From contig NC_090280.1 in NCBI RefSeq assembly GCF_037392515.1, positions 29,083,118-29,147,117 on the forward strand: a stretch of 64,000 bases of DNA, given 5' to 3'. The notes beneath the pieces were generated by a model that worked only from the letters and a program-made list of their open reading frames with translations, searched no databases and had not been told where the DNA came from. This DNA is from Haliotis asinina. Lineage: Eukaryota; Mollusca; Gastropoda; Lepetellida; Haliotidae. The position numbers and the translations under genes were made by a program. Shown here piece after piece: positions 45,452-55,235 of this stretch. The stretch's first letter is position 1, and every line of letters starts with the position of its first letter.

Positions 45452-46103
45452 GCGGGTGGGGAGCAAGTTCGCCGAATACAATTCTCTCACCATCTCTCTC
45501 AACCAACACTCTGGTTCGTCAAAGAACAAACGCAGTCATGTTGATTCTGTGTCATCTGATGAGGAACTTACACCTGAAGTAAATGATTACTGGACGAGAT
45601 TTATTGTCATTTCATCTTCCGATCGTAATCCGCTCAAGTTGAATCCGTTTGCCATATCCTTGGGCATCAAATGTGCCTGTGGAGAAGTTAAAACCGTCAC
45701 TCGACTTCGCTCTGGCTCACTTCTTGTGGAATGTATACGAAGACAACAGTCCGTCAATCTGCTTGGATTAAAGCAGTTTGTAAATGTCATGGATCCATGA
45801 TAAACAAATATCTGTAAGTGATAGTATCCTATCAAGTCAAACGACAAATACATCGGCCTCTCAAACCGAAAGCCCACCACTGAAGACCACAGAGCCAGAA
45901 TCTCCAGAACTTTCTGACACTGAGAACAATGTTCTTCGTCAAACAAGGAAAGAAACAATCATAAGAAAAAAAAGACGAAAGTGCTTCAATACTTGGAGGC
46001 GCCAAATTCGTTTGAACTGCTGGAAATGAAAGTTACTACTCCGTTTCAAACCAACAGGAACGTTCTTCCTTCACGTTCTCGTTCACCCATTAACCCACCA
46101 TGA
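45452..46103 (+). pseudogene. LINE ORF1 remnant
   Basis: Reads DYWTRFIVISSSDRNPLKLN, then RLRSGSLLVECIRRQQSVNL, matching the N-terminal half of ORF1. All zinc knuckles are deleted. The C-terminal end is recognisable as RSRSPINPP. Its TGA stop overlaps the ORF2 ATG as ATGA (46100-46103). Confidence 0.75.
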
Positions 46104-49100
46104 GTGCAAGTCACATTATACAGTGGAATTGTAGGGGACTTCAGAATAATTTCAATGATCTGCAGTTATTAATTCAAGATTACAAACCATCGGTAATTTG
46201 TTTACAAGAAACTTTCCTTAAGACAAGAGATAAATTTGATTTACGGCTTTACAAATCATATCATCACTATTTTCCAGTGGGAGCTACTGGTGGATCGTCA
46301 GTACTAGTGCGACAGGGTGTGATTCAGAGTCCCGCTGCTCTAGCTACGCCCCCTCAAGCTGTTGCAGTCCGAGTTACATTAAACACAGTGTTTACTCTTT
46401 GTTCTTTGTATATACCACCGTCCTATTCACTTCAACAGTCTGAACTCCAGGCTCTATATGACCAGCTCCCTAAGCCATGTGTCATCATGGGTGATTTAAA
46501 TGGTCACAACCCAATTTAAGGTTCTCATGATACAAATACCAAGGGCAAAGTACTTGAAGAGTTTTTCTTGAATAATGATTTGTGTATTTTAAATCATCGT
46601 TCTCACATGTATTTACATCCTGCCACTGGCACGTTTTCGTGCCTTGATTTATCACTAGTTGATTCTAATTTGCTTACAGAATTCGAATGGTCAGTCCACT
46701 ATGACCTCTGTGGAAGTGATCATTTTCCTACCATTCTGTTCCTCCATCATCAAGGCGGAATTTTAAAAAGGCTAACTGGGCTTTATATAAAATACCGTGT
46801 CCTGAAAAACTTAAACCTGAACGTTTTATTGACGTTCCTGATGCTATTAAGTGTTTTTCTGATGAATTGAACTCCAAAGCTGATGAGTGTATACCAAAGT
46901 TCTCTGCAGTTCCACACATTCGAAAACCATGAATGCAAACAAGCTAGGAAGGCAAGGAAAAAAGCAGATTATTTCCGTCGCCATCCTATGGTGCATAATT
47001 TAAATAAATTTTAAATTTTAAATGCTAACGCACGGCATACTTTTAAATAGAACAAACGCCAATCTTGGCAAAAGTATGTATCTAAAATAAATTCTCGGAC
47101 ACCCATGTCCAAGGTATGGAACATGGTCCAGAAAATTAAGGGTAACGGTACTAAATCTAGTGTCCATCATCTTAAACATGGAGATCAATTACTTACTCAT
47201 AAATCAGATATAGGAAATAAACTGGGTGAAACCCTCGCTAAACGCTCTTCCTCTTCTAGTTATTTACCTAAATTCCAGCAGTATCAAAAACAAGAAAAGA
47301 AAACTATGAATTTCAACTCAGATAATGGGGAAGATTATAATGAAACTTTTTCTATTCATGAGCTCCATACTGCTCTTGATCAAGCTCATGATACTGCTAT
47401 AGGAGCCGATAACATACATTGTCAACTCCTGAAGCATTTACCAGAATCCTGCCTAGAAACTCTTGCAAATATTTTTGATGATATTTGGACATCGGGTAAC
47501 TTTCCTCCCTCATGGCGTGACGCCATAGTGGTACAAATAACTAAACCTAGACGTGATCATACGGATCCGTCCAATTATCGACCTATTTCACTAACTGACT
47601 GTGTTTGCAAGACCATGGAACGCATGATAAATAATCGACTTGTTCGGTACTTGGAAACTAATAACCTTATCACAGATATACAATATGGTTTCCGTAAAAA
47701 CAGAAGTACAGTCGATCACTTAGTGCGTTTTGAATCATTTGTAAAAGATGCACTGATCAATAAACAACATGTTATGATTACACGATGCCATTTAGAAAGT
47801 GGTCAAATGCAACATATGTCATATTTGGGATTTCACTTTCTTAGTAAAGTACAAATTCTAGTACTTTTTTCGGTTGAGTCCCATCCGGGATTCGAACCCG
47901 CACCCTCAGAGTCAGGCACCTAATCGCCAGCACACAAAGTCAGCTGCCTAGCCCGCTCAGCCACCGCGACTTCCACAAAAATGAAAGTCGGACAACTGGT
48001 AGTGTAGACTGCGTACTTTGTGTACCCCTCTGATGAGTGTAAATTGGCACGGCTCCCACGGCCGAAAGCTATGATTACACGATGCCATTTAGAAAGTGGT
48101 CAAATGCAACATATGTCATATTTGGGATTTCACTTTCTTTCTTTGTGTGCTGGCGATTAGGTGCCTGACTCTGAGGGTGCGGGTTCGAATCCCGGATGGG
48201 ACTCAACCGAAAAAAGTACTAAGACTTTGTCCTGATTCCTTCAGAACTTTACCTATTGACAGTCTCTACGTTGAGGTCGATGAACTATCTCTTACACAAC
48301 GTCGTATTAAATCATCCTTACAGAACATTACTAAATTATACTCTAATGATTCTAACCCTGCATATAACTGTGTGTTCAATCGCCTTTACGAGGATTTGTA
48401 CGACAAGACGTCTTCTCTTGTTCCACCTCTTGGGCACAGAATTAAACCCTTTCTTTCTTCAGCCGGCATTCAGCTGAAAAACAAAGCTCCCTCCCGTCTT
48501 CTTTCTTCTCCTCCTTGGCAGATGGTTAGGCCACAAGTTGATTTAACATTAACTACATTTAAAAAATCAGAAACTAATGATTTACAGTATAAACAAGAAT
48601 ATAATCAATTGAAACATAAATATAGAAATTATAAACCCTTATTTACAGATGGGTCCAAAGACGGTGGCGCAGTGGCTTGTACCACTGTCACTAGATCCAG
48701 AACAATATCTTCTAGATTACCAGATAATAGTTCTATTTTTACAGCAGAAGCTAACGCCATATTAACAACTCTCAAATATATTCAAAGACACCCTAAACAC
48801 AAACAATACATAATCTATTCAGACTCTCTTTCTTGCCTTCAGGCTATTGAAAACTTATCATGTAAACATCCACTTTTATTTGACATTATTGAATTGTATA
48901 ATAATCTTGCTACTGGCCAATACGACACCGTCTTCTGTTGGTTACCCAGCCATGTAGGCATTTCAGGTAACACAATGCCCGATCTTGCTGCCAAGGCAGC
49001 ACTCAACAAATCTGTGGCACCACTTTCTTATTCTTATTCTCTGATGACAAAGCGAGATTAGAACTTATATCAGTGATCTGATGCAAAAGAAGTGGGACAC

Positions 49101-49416
49101 CCAAGTAGATATAAATAAATGACATGAAATAAAACCATATATAAACCCTTCTTGGACTGTCAGTCCAAATTTGAAGAGGTTATTTTAAGACGATGTCGTA
49201 TTGGCCATTACTAGATATACTCATTCATACCTGTTAAAAGGTGAGGATCCTCCGTTTTGTATCCCTTGTGATGAGAGAGTCACAGTCAAGCATATTCTGC
49301 TTGATTGTGTTGAATTCTCCATCACAAGGGATAAGTATTTTACAGTTAAAACAATTAAGGATCGTTTTAATTCTCATTTAATTATTTTTTTTATAGAAAT
49401 TGATTTTGTGGGTTGA
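46100..49416 (+). pseudogene. LINE ORF2 remnant, RT core deleted
   Basis: Starts with ATG: MSASHIIQWNCRGLQNN, the endonuclease N-terminus, running to GDLNGHNPI before a stop. Later frames give NYRPISLTDCVCKTMERMI, then break at about 47770. The element resumes at about 48222 with FRTLPIDSLYVEVDE and keeps FTDGSKDGGAVAC, IYSDSLSCLQAI and LPSHVGISGNT of RNase H. At least five stops or frameshifts are present, and the FDLEKAYD and VDD motifs are missing. Confidence 0.85.
47774..48221. repeat. tRNA-derived SINE insert with inverted and direct internal repeats
   Basis: On the minus strand from 47970 a tRNA-like head reads GTCGCGGTGGCTGAGCGGGC (A box) and GGGTGCGGGTTCGAATCCCG (B box), Leu-like with a long variable arm. 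A second, partial head lies on the + strand at 48142-48212, inverted to the first. A 69-bp block starting ATGATTACACGATGCCATTT occurs twice in direct orientation (47774-47842 and 48071-48139). The acceptor stem does not pair well, so this is a SINE rather than a tRNA gene. Confidence 0.75.
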
Positions 49417-49969
49417 ATTTTTAATATTATGTTCTGTAAATAGATGTATTTTAATGATTGGTAGTTTGGATTAGTAACTTGAATTGTTGGTGGCTGTACC
49501 CTCAAAGGAGGTTGAAGTATTGTAAAATTAATGTCCTCCTGAGAGGGCACGTAAGTCCAAAAACATTCACAGTAAATATAAGTCTACAAGGTTTTTAATC
49601 GTGGTATTCTTGTTGTTTTAATTTTGGCTAGCATTTTGTAAACTCGCCAGCGGCTGAAGGGATGATGTAAATCCAACTAGGGTCCATGTAGGTACCAAAG
49701 GTACTGTAAGTCCCCATGGTCCCTAGTATGGCGATACCTTCAGTTGCTGGCGGTCTATAGCCTGTTTTTATGCTGTATTGTCCTTATATTTGAACTGTAT
49801 TAATCCAAATACTATTCTCTGTGATATTCTAGTTGGTTCTTCTTCGTTGACAGATTTTTATAACGTGCCATTAATTAATATGTAGTTTTGTAACTAATTG
49901 CTCTCGTTACGATATGGCTGAAATATTGCCGATGTGACGTTAAATATTAACTCACTCACTCACTCACTC

Positions 49970-51228
49970 TATCGGCACCTGGCCACTTGGCACACACGTT
50001 TGTCATCATTCCTGCAAATATGCAAAGCATTTGTAATACAGACATAACGGTTCCGCTGCGTTTTAAACATGCATTAGGTTGTGGAATAGTTGAATTATAA
50101 ATATACATTTATTGTTATTATTAAAACGTCACATTTTATGAGCGCTTTGTTTCACTAAAATGCATCAGATTACATCTGCTTGTCAGTCCTCACAATCATA
50201 CAATTGATTAAAGATATTCCTCACAATTTATGGTTAAAATATGTTTATATGAAATGAATTTCAAGCAAAAATTACATAAATTGTCTGAAAACATTCTAAA
50301 GTGTCCACCAAACACTCAAAAGGCCTCCTTCCAAACCTGTAATGCACCTGTATATCATTATCCGAATAGCCTAGAACGTTTAAATCGTAAGCGCTATAAA
50401 CTTTCTCTTGTCTTTGGTTCTTTAACGGCACCATGAACACGGCTTTCGGTTGAATGATGAGCGACATCTTGCCGATGTAAACAACCCGGTTAACTATTTA
50501 GCAGCTGTCCGTAGGTGTGTTAACTTTAACACTAAGATAGCGTCGGGTTAAAGATAACCGGGTTTTCAGAAACGCTTTGACCTCTTGGTTAACTTTAACG
50601 GCCGGTTAAGAGTATTTAACCAGTGGTTAAAAGATAACAGAGTTTTGAACAACCGGGCCCTGGATTGTCCCGTCCAAACTGGATTATTTATAGACCGTCA
50701 CCATTTATCTGGAATATTGCGGAGTGCAGCGTAAAATCTCAGTCACTGTACCTTAATGTGTCTTATGTATTGACATGTAATGTGAGCCTCGTTTCCTGCA
50801 CTGACCTGTCTTTTTTATTGATGCCCACTGCCCTAAAATGTATTGACATAATTGATTCATGACGTGTATTTTGCATATTAATGAACTAATTTATGATGGG
50901 GATTGTAGGATTTACCAGCACAAAATGTATATCTCATGAAACAATTAGCAGAACAATGTATTGACAGTAATGATCGTACCATTGCATTTCATGCATATTT
51001 GCCAACCTTTACAGCAGATCCCCTTAGACTAACCGTGTAGTTCATATTCTTTACTAACCAAGGTATACGTGAATTTTATATACAACAAGTGCTAAAAGTT
51101 GTCTGTAAATATTCTGTCTTAAATGGTTATATATATGTCTGGCAAATAAAGTAGGATAGACCTGTGCATAGTTAGAAAACGATTACATTGTCATCTTTAC
51201 TTACCAAATTAAGAAAAGAAGAAACACT
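49970..51228. other. Intergenic between the LINE relic and the long inverted repeat
   Basis: Contains GGTTAACTTTAAC and GGTTAA repeats near 50490-50640 and a SINE A fragment. No gene is seen. Confidence 0.4.
50661..50752 (+). repeat. SINE-like repeat family A, 3' part
   Basis: Reads GGATTGTCCCGTCCAAACTG, TCTGGAATATTGCGGAGTGC and AGCGTAAAATCTCAGTCACT. Confidence 0.55.
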
Positions 51229-51394
51229 AACACGTCACAATTTAATTCTGGACTCACAAAAGTCCAGAAACTCTCAGCACTGTGGCCACTCTCTTAAAAG
51301 GGATTTGGCAAAATTAAACACGCAGCTGTTATGTATATGTGCTAAGGATGAAAAATTGAAAATTTTTTTTTTCGAAAACTCAAAATTTAAACTC

Positions 51395-52380
51395 GCTCGC
51401 CCATGGGCACGCCCATGGGCGAACAGTGACCAATGGGCAGGCCCATGGGCGAAAGTGTTTAATTTCATCCAGAATAAATGTTTTGGAGGTTGTAAATGAA
51501 TGAAAAAATGTTGATAAGTATCATGACACAAATTTCAACTTGTTGTGACTTGACTCTGCTAACTGACAGCGATTTAAAAAAATCTCGCCCTTGGGGGAAA
51601 AACATATTGGCCCATGGACGAGAATAATTAATTTCATTGAAACTACATGGTTTTTTTCCAGGCTTTGCAGTTTTTCAATAAATGAACGTGTTTTTATAAG
51701 TGTCGTGACACGAAATTAAGCTTATTTTGACTTAATTCGGCTAATTTAGAGTGATTTTTCAAAAAGTCTCGCCCATGGGCGAAAACCATTTGGCCCATGG
51801 GTGAGAATATTTACTTTAACTCAAAATACACCTTTTCTCATGTTTTGGAGGTTGTGAATGGATGAAAGTATGTTCATAAGTATCATGTAACAAAATTCAA
51901 CTCATTTTGAATTAATTCCGTTAATTTAGAGCTATTTAACAAAATCTCACCCATGGGCGAAAAACATTTTGGCCCATGGGTGAGAATATTTCCTTTTACC
52001 CCAAACACATCTTTTCCAATATTTGGAGGATGTAAATGAATGAAAGTACATTTATGAGTATCATGACAGAAATTTCAACTCATTTTGACTTCATTCCTCT
52101 AAATGAGAGCTATTTTGAAAACTGTCGCCCATGGGAGAAAGACATTTTGGCCCATGGGCGAGAATATTTGCCTTCACTCAAAATACATCTTTTCCTGTGG
52201 TTTGGAGGTTGTAAATGAATGAGGATATATTTGTAAGTATCATGGCACAAAATTCAATTCATTTTGACTTAATTCCGCTAATTTGTAACAAGTACAAGAA
52301 TCTGGACTTCCACTTAAATTTTCATAGTTTTTTTTAGTGTCTTGGAGGTTGTTAATATATGAATGAAAGTGTGTTTATAA
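51395..52380 (+). repeat. ~180-bp satellite with CCCATGGG palindromes, left array
   Basis: Units recur at TTGGAGGTTGTAAATGAATG or variants, near 51483, 51661, 51846, 52023, 52203 and 52343. Each intact unit has CTCGCCCATGGGCG and GGCCCATGGGYGAGAATATT about 25 bp apart, which can pair as a hairpin. Confidence 0.85.
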
Positions 52381-52531
52381 GTATCATGACAAAAAAAATG
52401 AAATCATTCCGGTATTAAATCGACTAATCTCGCTCGTGGAAGAAAATATTTTCGTTTGCTTGTTTTCTTTATTTGGCAAACATATGGTTTAAAAATAGAT
52501 AAAATTCTAATGACAATTCAGTTTAATTTCG

Positions 52532-52770
52532 TGAGTTTAGTTTTATGTCGCACTCAGTAATATCCCAGCAATATGGCGGCGGTTTGTAGATAATCGAGTT
52601 TGGATCAGACAATCCAGTGATCAACAGCATGAGCATCGACCTGCACAATTGGGAACTGATGACACGTGTCAACCAAGTCAGCGAGCCTGACCACCCGATC
52701 CCGTTAGTCGCCTCTTACGACACGCATAGTCGCCTTTTATGGCAAGCATGGGTTGTTAAAGCCCTTTACT
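52532..52770 (-). repeat. SINE-like repeat family A, inside the left arm
   Basis: Near full length: GTGAGTTTAGTTTTATGTCG, ATCCCAGCAATATGGCGGCG, TCCAGTGATCAACAGCATGA and GATCCCGTTAGTCGCCTCTT. Its counterpart in the right arm is at 60186-60434. Confidence 0.75.
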
Positions 52771-53117
52771 TCCAGCAACATATAGTACACTCACACTACA
52801 GTACACTTAGAATACTAAGCCTTGAGATTCTTTTGAATTTAGGTGTACCTACCCAGTTTAGCATGTTTCGTTTTAATAGTGTGGTCTCCATTTTTAGTAA
52901 TTCCCGTTTTCCCGTCCCGGCTTTTCTTCGTCCGAGGTTTTATGGGGTATTCTCCTATTTGTCAGACCAGAAATAATCTACAACAGGGGTAGGTCACTCG
53001 CTTGTTTTCTTTGCCATTTGTACTAATTAGTATGCGCCTCGTCATGCATTTCCATCGCAACTTAGGCTGCGTTTAACAGTACTTCAGCCAGTTTACTGTA
53101 TGAGCAGAAATCTTACA

Positions 53118-53142
53118 ATGAATGAATGAATGAATGAATGAA
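53118..53142 (+). repeat. (GAAT)n microsatellite, left arm
   Basis: About six GAAT units; the mirrored ATTC run is at 59578-59600. Confidence 0.8.
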
Positions 53143-53837
53143 GAGCAAGAAGTACATGTGAATGAATGAAAGAAATAATAAAAGAAAGAAGTACATATAT
53201 GAATGAATGAAAGCATAAATGATACACCACGGCCATCCCTTCCAAAACATGCTAAAGAACGCAAAACTATCGTTAGATCACATGTGTTAACATCAGCTTG
53301 TGATTGTTAAAACAACAAACTATCTGGTTGACTGCACAGCTGCCTGTTGACGTAGTATACCCACATCACCTACTTTTCCGGCGTATCCTTCATCTACATC
53401 ACCATCTTATGGATATCAACTTCTTTATGAGAGAACACAACGTTTCGGAGTTAATGCTTACTCCTTCATCAGGTGATTGAGAAAGGGATACAGAGGTGTA
53501 TTTATATGTACAGGTAAAACAATAACAAAGTAACAAGTGGAATGAGTTAACGAAAGCTAGTATAAACAAGCACTGATAGGAAGCCGATAGTTAAGATAAC
53601 AATGATGGAAGCCAACGGTAATGCATTACAGTTGATTGGATATGTTTACATAACATGATTGGGGATAAGGATGGAAGCCAATGGTGATACATTACGCATG
53701 ATAGGATGATGTACATAACACACGATAGGGGGTGAGCATGTATACATGAGGGTTGGTGATGTACAAACACAAGTATGTACTCGGGTAGATAGGCTATACA
53801 TGAATTACATAGATAGAATGTACACAGGTAGATGAGA

Positions 53838-54125
53838 TTAATTTATCAATAAGTCCCAGGCACTTGGTAGGTACACTCCTTGGTCGCGGTTGATGGCTGG
53901 TTTCTGTCTCCGGATCTCGATGGCCTCTTGCAGTTTCCTTTGGCGCCAGTTGTTGTTGTTGGTAGATAGTATCCTAGTGTCCTCCCATCGAATTGAGTGT
54001 TCAGGGTTCTTGAGAATATGTTCAGAGATGGCCGATTTCTGGTCGAGTTTCCTGACTGAGGTCTGATGTTCCTTCATTCTGGTGTTACCTGTACATATAA
54101 ATACACCTCTGTATCCCTTTCTCAA
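53838..54125 (-). pseudogene. Penelope-like GIY-YIG endonuclease C-terminal fragment
   Basis: The translation includes TRMKEHQTSVRKLDQKSAIS, EHILKNPEHSIRWEDTRIL and RRQKPAINRDQGVYLP. It matches the family pattern of RxKEH, SAxxEH, HxIxWEDTxIL, RxxxEAIxI and NRDxG seen after the reverse transcriptase in Penelope-like elements. The GIY-YIG start itself is cut by the inverted terminal repeat. Confidence 0.75.
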
Positions 54126-54129
54126 TCAC

Positions 54130-54160
54130 CTGATGAAGGAGTAAGCATTAACTCCGAAAC
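54130..54160 (+). other. Hammerhead-like core in the Penelope-like terminal repeat
   Basis: CTGATGA (54130-54136), then stem GGAGT/ACTCC around an 8-nt loop, then GAAAC (54156-54160). The inverted copy at the left end carries the same motif on the minus strand. Hammerhead motifs are known in Penelope-like elements. There is one extra A after CTGATGA, and no clear stem III or cleavage site, so activity is doubtful. Confidence 0.45.
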
Positions 54161-55235
54161 GTTGTGTTCTCTCATAAAGAAGTTGATATCCATAAAATCT
54201 TCATTCTTATGTATTTACACTTCTAAATGACATTCAAAGACTTGATACATCACCATCCTTAATATATTGAGCAGAGAGCACAGAAGGTCGTATAGATGTA
54301 ACCACTGAACCGTGGCGTCTCTCTGTTCCCAAGTTCCCAAGTGGGGGTGTCCTTCTGTACCTCTTCCATTGATCTTAACAAGCTCAACGCATGCATCTTT
54401 TTATTAAAATGTGATGTTATACCTAATCATAAGAGTATTTTTATGTATTATTCAGTTGATAAATTATTATTTTATGATACATATATGTATGACACGCTGG
54501 ACAGGTCTAGGGCATTTTGTGTTAATTTATCATTCCCAATTTTATAATGCTTAAAAAAAGACACTCATTAATCTATCACAGAGTTTTGTCATTCCTTCAC
54601 TCCAACATGGTCGCTAAATCCCCTATGATCATAGTATATCGACTCTCCCATACCCAGTTCACCTAATCCTGAGAGATCAACCAGTCATGACATACCCACA
54701 TCGCCTAATTAATTTTCCGTACCTATCGAGTTAAAAATACATAAAATGGGAGGACGCCTTCTTAACTAATGGGAGTGAGCCTTGTAGTGAGTACCCTCAC
54801 TCTCACAAATCCACATATTGAGGAGAGGCGGCCGTGTTTGTCGGGGATTTTTCTGGCTTTGCTAAATAAATCGTACGTAAACATGTAAAATATTTTGCTT
54901 TGATTCTGTAACTACCCACATTATGACATTGAGGCCATTTTGATTTATCGAGTAAAATACGATTGAATAGTTTTGAGTTTGAATCTTGCCACTTTAGCGC
55001 TCTATCTTTTTAAATGGGGCGTGCATACTAATATTTTAGGTGGTTTTTAGTATTCCATCTATTTGTTTAAATTAACTGATTTATCTGTTTTTGCTTTATT
55101 TGGTTTTTCTTTTTTTACTGCTAGTGACCTAGCGGGTGAGTCTGCTTTGATACCTGTAAATTTATTCTGACGTTTGACGAGCGGGACGTAAACAAGAACA
55201 TATATGGAGCCCCTGCATCAATACGTATTAAAGTG

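Larger units (their letters stand above)
44893..49969 (+). mobile_element. Degraded LINE related to the full-length copy
   Basis: Collinear with the LINE at 34009-40116 but on the + strand. The 5' UTR pieces CTGGTGGTTGAGGGCAGTGG and CACTTTGGCCCTGACTTCAC are followed by an ORF1 remnant, an ORF2 remnant and a 3' UTR ending GTTAAATATTAACTCACTCA. The 5' start is approximate because the first ~100 bp differ and no ribozyme is seen. About 750 bp spanning the RT active site is replaced by a SINE-containing insert. It is older than the intronic copy and dead. Confidence 0.85.
53407..54245 (-). mobile_element. Penelope-like retroelement fragment
   Basis: An 839-bp insertion flanked by TACATCACCATC at 53395-53406 and 54246-54257. 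An inverted ~106-bp terminal repeat (53411-53516 against 54090-54195) encloses a GIY-YIG-type endonuclease C-terminus. Inverted ends are known for Penelope-like elements. The reverse transcriptase is absent, so it is a truncated relic. Absence from the right arm shows it arrived after the arms formed. Confidence 0.75.
51229..55235 (+). repeat. Left arm of the long inverted repeat
   Basis: Similarity to the right arm is high outside and at the GAAT region, and drops toward the inner end at about 55130-55235, where matches become patchy. It includes the 839-bp Penelope-like insertion at 53407-54245. Confidence 0.75.

Noticed and set aside
48142-48212. Genuine tRNA gene
   Set aside because: B box and A box are good, but the acceptor stem does not pair, the head is partial on this strand, and the block is repeated in inverted form within a SINE.
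51188-52218. Open frames across the CCCATGGG satellite (also 61044-62095)
   Set aside because: They repeat with the satellite period and occur equally in the inverted arm; they are by-products of repeat sequence, not genes.
53073-53264. Frames rich in SFIHSFIH on both arms
   Set aside because: They are translations of the GAAT/ATTC microsatellite.
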